Shown here piece after piece: positions 1 through 12,999 of a stretch of DNA of 64,000 bases. Where the stretch lies: positions 7,698,001 to 7,762,000 of the forward strand of contig NC_090794.1 of NCBI RefSeq assembly GCF_040054535.1. Reading direction: 5' to 3'. Source of the DNA: Antennarius striatus (lineage: Eukaryota > Chordata > Actinopteri > Lophiiformes > Antennariidae). The notes beneath the pieces are model-generated. The model searched no databases. It worked only from the letters and a program-made list of their open reading frames with translations, and had not been told where the DNA came from. The stretch's first letter is position 1. Each line of letters begins with the position of its first letter. Both the position numbers and the translations under genes were made by a program.

Positions 1-35
1 ATACTGTTAGTTATCAGGTGAACATGTTTGTTTAA

Positions 36-3148
<3,113 letters not shown>

Positions 3149-3310
3149 GCAAACAGAGACACATCACCTGTTGGATTAAGTTAGCATGATGGGATATCCT
3201 AGAAGGAGACTGATGTTATCTTTGTGTGCTGTACATTTACCCCCACTGTTTCATTCAACAATAAAAAAAAAAAAGGTTTTTGGAATAAAATAAATGTTGC
3301 CCATTTCTTG
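3149..3310 (+). other. psma6: psma6 3' UTR and poly(A) signals
   Basis: A short 3' UTR follows the TGA. AATAAA occurs at about 3260 within an A-rich run, and again in the GGAATAAAATAAATG stretch near 3283-3294. Cleavage shortly after 3300 is inferred. The position is not proven, since no transcript data are available. Confidence 0.6.
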
Positions 3311-4338
3311 TAAAAACTTGGAATTTTTTCTTACATGGATGCATTTTAGCAACCAACTCACTGAACATAAAATCAGACCACTTCTTAAACAGTTGTCTTT
3401 TTTACATCTGTCACCTGAATATAGAAGCAGGGAAAAATGTTTACGGGAACTTGAGCTCTACCTCTGAGCTTCCTGTTGTGGTTCTGAAATTGCACCAGAG
3501 TCACATGACACACCAAGGTGCTGCATGTGGAGAGGTTGCTTTACTACAAAGTGATGTAGACTTGGTTTTGACCTGATTCCTTGTGCATTTCACACATGCA
3601 TGAAGATTGACTGAAATAGTACACCTCTCCCCACACACCCTGCAGCGCTAGTAGTTTCTCTTTGCAAATGGATAATGTGTTCCTCTCAATACAGAAAATG
3701 AAAAAATGACATGGCATTTGTGTGGAAGGGAGAGCGTAACTTAGTGGTTAATACCTCAACATTTGTGAGGGTTTAACCCTCAGCTTTGTACTTTGTATCC
3801 TATCAGTCTTATTACAGAAGGTTCTTTTGGTTGTTTTTTTCTACAGTCATTGCAGAAATCTACCTAAAATGTTCTTCTCATGCTAAAAGCAGTGATAATT
3901 GTTTGGAGTTTAAGCTTAGATTAATGTTTAAGCTCCTGTCTTTGTTGTCACTGTCCTGAAGAAGGAACAGTTTGGTCCTTGGAAAATTCCCCTGCAGGCC
4001 TCTAATTTTGATCATGTTTACAGCCCTGAGGACAATTACAGACTAGGTAGAGTAATCGCTGCTATCAAACCTAATCACGACAGGACATTTCCAGAGTCTG
4101 CTGGCATCAGGTTTACTTCATTCTAGGGAAGTGGTTGGTGCCTCTGGTTATTACAGTTAATAACTCCCAGAGTGGTGTGTACAAATTTGAGATACAGTAC
4201 TTAAATGCCACTTGAGTTTACGCTTCTGATTTTCAAATGAACATACTGTGGTTTTAGACTCACTACATTCACAAAGATTTATAAATGCAAAATATACCAA
4301 GTGTTTATAAATACAATCTTATATATTTAACTATCCAT

Positions 4339-4402
<64 letters not shown>

Positions 4403-5090
4403 TAAAGAGTTTAGACTTTTTTTAGTTTTAATGTATGACAAGTACTTTGAAGGCATCACAAGCGGCTCTGGATCATTTCGTTAACTACAGACAAAAGAAC
4501 CAAAATATTAAAATCATTTGATTTAGTAAAATAATGGTCAATCCTATGGAATTCATGCATTGAAGATCTTTTTATTACACAATAAAATCCGGACAGTCAT
4601 TGCAGGACTTTTCCTGCTGCATCGGTAGTTTTATATGCGGAACTGTTCCTCCACAGTCACCTGACTGGACCAATCTTGTACTTCCCAGATTGTTGTCAAA
4701 TTTCCTAGAGATATACTACTGTAACCCTGGCACATGTCATTGTTAGAAGACACATTGTTCTTATTATCTCCCTTCCAAATTCACATGAATGCCACTTCCT
4801 ACTTGCTATTCACCAGACATACCAGGGTAGGGCTGGATTTATGTTCCTCTTGTGCCGCCCAGGGACTTTCGGCAGCGTGACTCAGCAATGCGGTGACCTC
4901 GCCTCAACAAAGAAATCCCAGTCTGTTCCATGTGCGATCATTTCTGTCTTGCATGTCTTACACAAGCATATGCGTTGTCTCTCGTGTGCAACAATTTGTT
5001 CAAGCCAAGAATTACTCTATTGTGGAATTATTTATCACTAAGAGATAAATTTATGACATCCTGGTGGAAAAAAAGCAAACATCAGTTCTG
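3310..5090. other. Intergenic, psma6 - nfkbia (convergent)
   Basis: This is non-coding sequence between the two convergent 3' ends. It contains a (GT)n microsatellite at 4341-4400 and no ORF resembling a known protein. A GGGACTTTCG near 4862 resembles a kappa-B site but lacks the last consensus base. Confidence 0.7.
4341..4400. repeat. (GT)n microsatellite
   Basis: About 30 uninterrupted GT units. Confidence 0.97.
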
Positions 5091-5216
5091 ATTATATTCA
5101 TAAACTGTTTTATTCCGAACATTTTTGTGTTAATAGTGTTTAATTTCACAACAAATGTACAGGTACAAAAATAATCTCTCTGTATTTACATTATATAACA
5201 TGACTGGTATATACAG

Positions 5217-5247
<31 letters not shown>

Positions 5248-5506
5248 CAGCATACAGAGGGACTATATGGAGGCCGTAGTCTTGCTGTAGTTTTGTTTTT
5301 GGTGCAGATTATCAGGTGATCTGGACCGGCCTTGACCAGACTTGGACGCCATCTTCATTCATGTTTGTGATCCCAGGGCCAGCGCCTGTGGATTCAGACC
5401 TGCTTCAGGGACATGGGCTGATGTGTCCCTCAGTGTGGGGTCATAGCTGGATAACCCAGCAGCAGCTTCCCGGCTGTTCACACCTCCGACAGAGAGATGC
5501 TCCCGT
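5090..5506 (-). other. nfkbia: nfkbia 3' UTR
   Basis: Sequence downstream of the nfkbia stop (TAA at 5509-5507). On the minus strand an AATAAA is found at about 5113-5108, so the transcript probably ends near 5090. The UTR contains an (AT)n tract at 5216-5241. The extent is inferred from the signal alone. Confidence 0.6.
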
Positions 5507-6846
5507 TTACTTCCCAAACTTTATGTCATCGTAGAGCTGCAGAAAAGAAAAACATTAGTAACCTGAATCTCAGAGTAATGATTTATATGAATTAAGATGC
5601 CATCAAAAGCGGATGACCTGAGGATAAAAACTGACCTCATCTTCCGACAGGTCCACATCCTCCATGTCACTCTCGTCTGATTCGCTTTCAGGTAGCTCTC
5701 TCAGCTCCTGTGCCGTCTTTTCGTACAGCTGGCATCGGATCTCTTCATTCTGGCGCCCATAGGTGAGATGGTACGGCGTGAAGCCACCATAATTAAAGCA
5801 GTTAACATCTGCGCCAAGGTCAAGGAGGCAACGGACCAATGTTGGGTTTTGGAGATCCACAGCCAGATGGAGCGATGTGCGACCGCTGCACTGTTCCTAT
5901 GGGAAAAAAGAAGAATAACATTAGGTTCCTGCTGTCTCTTTAAAGATGTTCCTTTAGCAAAAAAAGTGAAATTCAATGCCTCTAGACTTTATGACACCTA
6001 CCTGTGCGTTGATGTCTGCACCCAGCTGAACGAGATTCTCGACCAACGAAATGTAACCATTGATAGCCGACAAGTGGAGACAGTTGTGTCCTGTGAAGAG
6101 AAATCACAAATCACTGTTAACTAAACTCAAGAGCAGCTCAAGTAAAGGATCAGTGGACTGCACGTGTGCTTGGGGGTGCTGTAACCCAGTATTTACCGTT
6201 GTAGTTGGGGAAGGACATGATGGAGGCAAGGTGGTGCTGGCAGCTCTGGGTGATGAGGCTGAAACAGGCGAGGGAGCCTTTCTTGCAAGCAATGTGGAGG
6301 GCTGTGTTCCCACTGTTGTCTGTCAACTGTGGGTCCGCGCCGGCATTCAGGAGCCTCTCAACCAAAGGCAGCTGTTCTGTGATCACTGCAAGGTGGAGGG
6401 CAGTCTGAGGAGAGAGGATTTTAAAAAAAACTTATTATCACGCCTTGAAAGAAACGTGTATAATGAGGTATAGTGGAGATGTTAAAAGCCATTACCTGTC
6501 TCTGATGGTTCTGTACGTTGAGGAAGGGGTGATTGTGGGACAGTTTGATCATCTGGAGGGCATGGGCTGTTGCTTCGTGAATGATGGCCAAATGGAGAAG
6601 CCTGTGGGGATGGGGGGGGGGGGTCAGTTAAAATAAGCCCTTGAAAATGGAGGAGGAAACGGTTCCAGACACATAAGAAAAAACAAAGCCTGAGCAGTGG
6701 AGCGTTTCGCAAGAATGGAGTTTTGTTGGGTTATTTCCACCAGCAGTGGCTTGACACATCTGATGCTTTATCAGTTCCTGGCAGCGGGCCAGGGACTTTC
6801 CTGAACTCGCAGGGCGGACTTTAGAACCGCCCACTAAGTACTCTTT

Positions 6847-6926
<80 letters not shown>

Positions 6927-7386
6927 TATACAGTACAGTACTTTAAAATGCCTCGTTTTCGTGCAACTTTAAATATGTTATGCCTAATGATCTTGCAGCT
7001 TTTCACATGATTCAATTGCATTTAGGCATTTATGTCGCGCTCCCGTGCAAAACTCCATCCGTGCATAAACACGACCCTCGCAAAACTGCATTGGTGTTAT
7101 TAATCTAAAAGGCGTATTTTTAAAAAAACAAAAAAAAACAAAAATCCACTTACGTATCACCGTCCTCCGTCACTGCAGTTCTCCAAGGCTCGTATTCCTG
7201 TGTGAGATCTTCGCTTTTGCTCATTGTCATGTCCTCAAACACGTTCACGAGTTCGTCCTCCCGCAGGGAGTCCACGCCGCTGTCAAAACGGTCCTCTTGG
7301 CAAGGAAATATTTTCCCGTGCTTGGGCTCCATGTTGTCGAAGTTATAATCCATCTGGTTTTGGTTTGATGTTTTGTGGACGTCCAT
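5507..7386 (-). CDS. nfkbia: NF-kappa-B inhibitor alpha (I-kappa-B-alpha)
   Basis: Cytoplasmic inhibitor that binds NF-kappa-B dimers and masks their nuclear localisation; signal-induced phosphorylation leads to its ubiquitination and degradation. Coding exons on the minus strand are 7386-7154, 6601-6496, 6404-6197, 6090-6002, 5896-5636 and 5536-5507. All have AG/GT borders and correct phase, giving 927 nt or 308 aa (human 317). The N-terminus carries the IKK phosphodegron DSGVDS (Ser36 and Ser40). Lys22 and Lys25 lie upstream; Lys25 sits 11 residues before Ser36, the spacing of human Lys21 to Ser32. Ankyrin repeats follow across exons 2-5 (for example [72 protein letters not shown]). An acidic PEST-like tail ([20 protein letters not shown]) precedes the last ten codons, ending FGK. 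Met1 was chosen as the first Met in frame; Met12 or Met19 are possible alternative starts. Confidence 0.97.
6792..6801 (+). promoter_or_regulatory. Canonical kappa-B motif in nfkbia intron 1
   Basis: GGGACTTTCC, the classical kappa-B decamer, fits GGGRNNYYCC exactly. It lies in intron 1 between the exon ending at 7154 and the one starting at 6601. NFKBIA is a well-known NF-kappa-B target gene, which makes function plausible, but occupancy is inferred from the motif alone. Confidence 0.55.
6851..6923. repeat. (CA)n microsatellite in nfkbia intron 1
   Basis: About 36 CA units lie inside the first intron of nfkbia, roughly 50 bp from the intronic kappa-B motif. Confidence 0.97.
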
Positions 7387-7439
7387 GTTGTCTGTGCGTC
7401 TGCGTCTGGGTGCGTAATGGTGCTGAGGTCAGGGCAGAG

Positions 7440-7507
7440 TGCTGCAGCGCACAAACGCGCACCCGTTTTTATCCGCTCGGCTGGGCGGAGCCTCGGTGGG
7501 GAATTCC
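7440..7507 (-). promoter_or_regulatory. nfkbia: nfkbia core promoter: kappa-B site, GC box, TATA-like box
   Basis: Reading on the minus strand towards the ATG at 7386: GGGGAATTCC at 7507-7498 fits the kappa-B consensus on both strands. A GC box (TGGGCGGAGC on the plus strand, about 7482-7491) comes next, followed by the TATA-like GGATAAAAAC at about 7473-7464. This would place the start site near 7440, giving a ~55-nt 5' UTR with the kappa-B site about 60 bp upstream. Mammalian NFKBIA promoters also have a proximal kappa-B site at a similar distance. The start site is inferred. Confidence 0.7.
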
Positions 7508-7559
7508 AATTGACTTATCTTAGAAAATGCAGAGGGAAATCACACGGAGCTGTGCTTTT

Positions 7560-9184
7560 GTGAGAGAAATCCCCCCCGAACAGACTCAGAATGAACACTC
7601 GTAGTTTCCTTTTAGACACCATTTTCACCTGTGATGTAGGTTAGGGGACATGACATTATTTATTCCAATGAATGAAGTCCGATGAGCATGAATGAGAGGG
7701 AGACAGCCCCTTTAGGCTCTTGAATAATTCCCTTTTTTGCATTGGGGAATTTATCTGTTTTAAGTGGTTCACTTGACAGACAAGTATTCTTTTTTTCCAA
7801 AATGAATTTAAATTTATTCAAGACTATAATGGCTCAGTAGAGCAAACCTCCACCCAAGCCCAGCAATCCCCTGTAGGTAGTAAAGCCTGATTGAAAATCA
7901 AATTCATGGTCTCGCAACACTAATTTAATCTATTATTCCTGTATTTGTTACAGCAGTCATTTAAGTCTGTTGGATCTACATTTATTTTGGATTTTCTAAA
8001 TACAATTTAGGCAGAATGACATGTTTTGAATATTTCCTGATAAATAATAATAATCATAATAATAAAACCCATCCAAACACACCCTAATGTCAACATGTTA
8101 GGGGGAAAATCCAGGAAATTATCTGGCTTTTTTTTTTTTAGTCATTCTCACAAAACTATGGCAATCTGCTCACCATCTTTTGCATAATCAGTACCAATTA
8201 ATGTTGGTAATGATTATGCAAAATCAATACTATTAGTATTTAATAGTTAGTTAAACACTAACTATTAAACACTAGTCGTGTTTAAGTTGCAAGAAGTTGA
8301 ACATTTACCAGATGCACAGAGCTATGAACTGTAATGCAGTCCTATGAATAATTTAAGCTGTGTTTGGAATGAGTTGGTTATGATATGTGGTTGGAATCAC
8401 ATTTATAACCATGCATGTTCTACACTTCAGTGTCTTTGTCTTGGATTTGCACCCTCCATTACATCGGATCTTTACAATCTCAAGCATATTTCATTAGTGT
8501 TATCATGTATATCCCTTTACTCCTAAGCCCTTTAAAAGTTTACGATTAAAATATATTTAGGATATGCATGAGAAAATTTAGCCCTTGTAGTTTTTAATAG
8601 CTGTAGTAAATTTTAAAGAGTTTTCCCAGGTTAGTACAAGACGCTTTTGTTAGACTACAGTGTGAGTGTAAACAGCACACAGACTGCAGGGGAAAGATTC
8701 TAAAGTTTCCGTGTGGAGACTCCCTTGTGAAACCAACACTGCACGTTCCACAAAAGGATGTTCTGGACATACCCACATAACATTGCACACCCTGGACAAA
8801 CCGCCAGAGGTGAAATTCTGCACACATTCTGGAAAGAACTTCACAAAATCACACGGACATAAAGCTTGCCCAACAGCTTTGATTGACACGATGAATCTTT
8901 TCCTTATCTTTCAATGTATTGAATGTTGTGACTGTTTTTATCTCCTTTTTGTGTTCTTAATTGTGTTTGCCTCAAAGCAATTTATTACTTACGCAATGGC
9001 TAAATACGTGACAGAGCTACCTGTCCGTGCTTCCCTGACATTTATGATAAAATTCCCAGGATTACTTCTGTTTACACTGTGAAAGGTAGGCTTGGTGATA
9101 ACATAGCAACAGTATCCAAGGACAGTGAAGCATTCACGCCTCTATGGGGCGATACTCAGACGGGGTGACGTTATACAAACCAAG

Positions 9185-9223
<39 letters not shown>

Positions 9224-9980
9224 ACACCTGTCAGGACTGTGAGGTCACTGCACCATGCAGTCTACTGCATATTTGTATGTGCAAGTGTGAGTCACATCAG
9301 ATTAATTTCATTCACTGAATTCCACAGCTTCTCTCGTCTTTTCCAAATATCATAATGAGATCTGAGGACAAACTGTTCTTGTGTTACTCTGTCTTTCACC
9401 TTTTGCCAAGATTGTGTTCTTGCGTGCATATATGGTCAGATATTCACACCACATGGGAAGTACTGGGACTTCCACCTGACATTTTTAAGATTTTTTTTCT
9501 ATGCTTGCGTAAAGATGAGGAAGTTCTGTTGGCTCTACTTACGTTATGTTTACCACTGGTTGCCATGATACCAACGGCTGGGAGACAACTGACACCATTT
9601 AATTATCTAGCGCCGTACATTGCCTACTGTCTTTGTATTGGATAAGTACCACTCATGTGACTCAGCATGGAACTTAAGGAGACTTCACACCCAGTTGTTG
9701 CTTTAGTGATTGTGTCCTGAACTCCACCAGCCTCACCCTGCATTCATGGAACAAAAGTGGCTGTGTCACTATGTATCAGCATTTATTACAAGAGGTTTAA
9801 CCTGATGTAACGGGCATGCATTACATTCTGTCACTATGAAGCTTTTGTTCATGCTGTTCATTGTTAAATATGAATACTTTGTGTTGCTGATGTAATATTA
9901 TTTCTATTTTCATCTAAGTATGATGTTTTATTTCAGAAGACCTGATGTATATAGGCTTCTGGCTTTATAATATTGTAATC
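7560..9980. other. Intergenic, upstream of nfkbia
   Basis: No recognisable gene. It contains a (CA)n tract at 9187-9228 and a kappa-B consensus match at 8715-8724. ORFs of up to 123 codons are present (for example + strand 8711-9082) but resemble no known protein and have no splice or promoter context that would support them. Confidence 0.6.
8715..8724 (-). promoter_or_regulatory. Candidate distal kappa-B site
   Basis: On the minus strand the sequence reads GGGAGTCTCC, which fits GGGRNNYYCC. It sits about 1.3 kb upstream of the nfkbia start codon. A single consensus match in non-coding DNA is weak evidence. Confidence 0.3.
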
Positions 9981-10543
9981 AAACAGTAGAATGCAGAGGT
10001 GTGAATGGCAAGTCTCAAAACTGCTCCGGGCAGATGAGGCTTGATTGCCATGGAAAGCAGCTCACAAAGTGCAAGGAAAGCTCTAATTGTAAATAGGTGA
10101 CCTATGTGGTTTCTGGGACCCTTGGCTAAGAATGGATCTGATGCTTCCCTTGCTTGTTGCAAAAGGTGACTAAAAGATTTGAAAGTGGGGTCAACAGCCC
10201 CATCCCATAAAATATCACTTTGCAACAGACACATCAACAAGAGAATCACCTAAAAACTTGGACCTGGGAGAGGATGGATCTCCAGCTAGAGACTCCAGTA
10301 AGTGAAATCTAAAATCTGGAAGCTATCTGACCAACAGATATCATTAGGAAAGGCCATTTGATGAATACCTGGCATTGAGTCTTTGAAAGAGCAGTGGAGA
10401 AAATGTGATGCAGATGGGGACAGCTGGTGAGAATGGCTCAGGAATGACTGGAGATGTCTCTCTCTCTTTTTTTAAAGAATATTTCATTTTTCATAAACCA
10501 TACAAAACACAAGATACAGCAACCTGAGAACCCCCCCCCCTTT

Positions 10544-10544
<1 letters not shown>

Positions 10545-10628
<84 letters not shown>

Positions 10629-10630
10629 CG
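10545..10630. repeat. (CA)n microsatellite
   Basis: Long CA array preceded by a C-run and ending in degenerate CA/CG units. Confidence 0.97.
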
Positions 10631-10769
10631 CACGCACCGACACACAAACCAAAAGAGCCCCACCAAACACAGCACTTTGAATGTCCATAGTCTTAGGGAT
10701 GAGTTCTGACTACTTTCTCGCTCCAAACATTTGTGAACATGATATCACATGTTGATTACACTGTATTTA

Positions 10770-11189
10770 TCAAAACAGGATTGTCAGTCTTTCTAGCCAT
10801 GGTCCTTGACATCCATTTGAAAATGAAATGGAAATGGAAGCCAAGTGAGGAACACTAAGCTTCTCAAAGAGAAAAGAAAAGAGTTGTATTTGAGCAGCCA
10901 GATAATAGTTCTTAAACCAAGGTAGTCGAAGACCACCCAGGTTATAATCCAAAGTGAGTTTTGCTGAAGATACATGTGGATTCTTACCATTCCATAAGAA
11001 TTGTTTGATATGCTGATTGAGGGTTTCAAAGAAACTCATTAGTATTGGAATAGGTAAAGAGTGGAAAATGTACTGTAGTTTGGGTAATGTATTAATTTTA
11101 ATACAATGTGTTGGACCAACTAATGTAATAGGTTCATTCATCCATTTTCGTAAACCTAATATTATATCGCTTATAAAGTCTGCTCCCAC
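10770..11189 (-). mobile_element. L1-like LINE remnant (C-terminal part of reverse transcriptase ORF2)
   Basis: A 139-codon minus-strand ORF shows the pattern seen just after the reverse-transcriptase domain of L1-type ORF2 proteins: KWMNEPITLVGPTHCIKINT, then LPKLQYIFHSLPIPI, FFETLNQHIKQFLWNGKNP and GGLRLPWFKNYYLAAQI. Catalytic RT motifs and the endonuclease are absent, so this is a 5'-truncated or internally broken fragment. Flanking sequence down to about 10000 and up to about 11250 may belong to the same insertion, but I could not place its ends. It is not expected to be active. Confidence 0.8.
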
Positions 11190-11384
11190 AGAGTTCAGAG
11201 AGGTTCAAAGAGCCTCCAATTCTTGATGTCTTTCCTGGCATACAAGCACAGTCTACAAAGAACAAGGAACAGACATTGTGTTTGATGTCTACATTCCGTC
11301 TATTCTGAAAGTTGAAACTAGATCAAATCAATGATGCGGAGTGAGACGTACAGTGCCAAGGGAGGCCAAAAATCCATCAAACTG

Positions 11385-12189
11385 GCAAAATGTCCTGGGA
11401 GAAAATTACGACAAAGCTGTGTTGTTCAACTTTCTGGATGTTCAGATTGTACATGTCGCCCCACCACATGTCTGACTGGGGTTGCACCATGCAGTCATGA
11501 AGAAGATGGCACAATACCCATCCAACAGAAGTAGGCAGCAAAGTCTTCACAGTCCACGCCAGGGACACAGATGTTGTCATCATCAGTCTGTTCTGCAGGC
11601 AATTCTGGAGCTAGCAGTTGTGTTTTGCCTTTGTATATGACCTGTGTTGCTCTCTTGCAGAAAAGAGGAAAGGGATGCTTTTCTTCCATGTCTTCATTGG
11701 CTGCGATGTCGTTTCAGCTTTCCGAGACAAAGGGAAGAAGTCTGCTTGGCAATGTGGGATGTTAGAGATGAAGTGTCTTTAAAAAAACTCACCAGCTTTT
11801 CATCTTCCTGTAGTGGAAGATGAAGACCTGAAGACATTAGAGAAGTTTCTGGTTATGATGTACAACAGACTCAGCACAGCTGAAGGTGTGTGTGATGCAA
11901 GGTTGATTATGTTTTGAAGCTGAGGCCATACAAAGCCATTCTTCTAACCTGAGCAACACTGAAGCAGCATGAGAAGCATGCTGCCTACCAGAAAGACTTC
12001 ATCTGGAGTTGGTCAACAGTGCGTCAACCAGGAAAACAGAGTCCTGCCAACTGGGACTGGACCAAGAAAGTAGATCTGTGGCAGATCACTTGGACAGAGC
12101 TCCCACCCATTGCAGAGAGTTGACAGCAGCTAACCAAGTGCAAATGCTACTGCTTTAGTATGACTTGCAAGGCACTGTTCAGCTGCTGA
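11385..12189 (+). pseudogene. Decayed TE-borne gene with PIN-nuclease-like motifs and cysteine-rich tail
   Basis: Reading on the plus strand with several frameshifts and stops gives the ordered motifs of a protein family that I recall as repeated many times in fish and invertebrate genomes. They are SHEED (11493-11507; family form HEEADT), then DTDVVIISLF (11564-11593). These are followed by FFHVFIGCDVVSAFRDKGKK (about 11681-11740) and EDEDLKTLEKFLVMMYNRLS (about 11815-11874). A tryptophan-rich block follows (NWDW..., then DLWQITWTELPP), then a short Cys-rich end (KCKCYCFSMTCKALFSC, stop at 12187). The HEEADT / DTDV / GCD triad resembles acidic residues of PIN/FEN-like nucleases, which is my inference. 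Frame changes between SHEED and DTDV, and an in-frame TAG shortly after DTDVV, show it is broken. Confidence 0.6.
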
Positions 12190-12259
12190 ATGCTGATATG
12201 AGGTTTTCAGGCATTGTAGTACACACATCCAGGTAGCAAGACAATATGTGACAAACAAA

Positions 12260-12965
12260 TACAGGCAAACCTCGCTTTCCGTAATCAGGTTAGCCTAAGG
12301 TATGAGTTACCGTTGTCTTTTGGACAGAAGTTTACGGTACCATAACTCACACCATAGGCAATGGAATGCAAATTAAGTGAAAAATTATTGAATACAGTAA
12401 ACTAAAATAAAAATCACATTACCGTCATGTTTTCTCTCGACTTCTCTTGCCTTTATCGTGCTTGGCGGCAAGAAATAATAATAATAATAATGGATTAGAT
12501 TTATTTAGCGCTTTTCTGGACAGTCAAAGACGCTTTACATTGGATCCATTATTCATTCACTCCTCATTCATACTTGGTGATGGTAGACAACGTGTGTAGC
12601 CACAGCTGCCCTGGGGTAGACTGACAGAGCCGTGGCTGCCAATCTGCGCCTACGGCCCCTCTGACCACCAGCGGAACAATGATACACATTCACACACCTG
12701 TGAGTGCACCACTGCAGGCAAGGAGGGTAAAGTGTCTTTCCCAAGGACACAACGACAAATAACTCGGCGGGAGCGGGAATCGAACCCTCTATCTCAAATC
12801 ATTGGACGCTATACCACTGAGCCACGGTCGCCCCAAAAAGGCGTTTGTTTCGCACTCGACTTCCAAATTTTGTTCGACTTCTAAAACAAAAAAAATTCAG
12901 AATCTTTTGGTCAAATTCCAATTTGTTTGATATCTAAATCATTCGAAAACCAAGGTTTGCTTGTA
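12260..12965. mobile_element. pogo/Tigger-like non-autonomous DNA transposon (interrupted by a SINE)
   Basis: The left end TACAGGCAAACCTCGCTTTC (12260-12279) is matched in inverted orientation by the right end. The right end read in reverse complement is TACAAGCAAACCTTGGTTTT, from 12965. Ends of the form TACAGGCA(A/T)ACCTCG... are typical of pogo/Tigger members of the Tc1/mariner superfamily, which duplicate TA. No transposase ORF is present. Subtracting the internal SINE (12473-12834), the element is about 345 bp, i.e. MITE-like. Confidence 0.75.
12473..12834 (-). mobile_element. tRNA-derived SINE, minus orientation
   Basis: The minus strand starts with a tRNA-like head: GGGGCGACCGTGGCTCAGTG with A-box TGGCTCAGTGGTATAGC and B-box GGTTCGATTCCC. 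A ~200-bp body follows, and the 3' end is a TTATTATT... microsatellite tail. It is a full-length-looking SINE inserted inside the Tigger-like element. Both polymerase III boxes are intact to the eye. Confidence 0.85.
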
Positions 12966-12999
12966 TAGGCCTACCGCGACACGTACAGTACATCCAATA

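Noticed and set aside
4862..4871. Kappa-B-like GGGACTTTCG downstream of nfkbia
   Set aside because: The final base breaks the consensus, and it lies beyond the inferred 3' end.
5701..6473. ORFs of up to 137 codons on the plus strand across nfkbia
   Set aside because: They are antisense shadows of the ankyrin exons on the minus strand.
9355..9645. 96-codon ORF with hydrophobic stretches upstream of nfkbia
   Set aside because: No family resemblance, no splice or promoter support; consistent with chance.
9965..10249. 94-codon minus ORF near the L1 remnant as its C-terminus
   Set aside because: The sequence does not show motifs I associate with the L1 ORF2 C-terminus, so I did not extend the LINE call to it.
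10438..10726. Several overlapping ORFs encoding VCVCVC or THTHTH repeats
   Set aside because: They are translations of the (CA)n microsatellite, as are similar ORFs at 6821-7021, 34061-34351 and 45058-45393.
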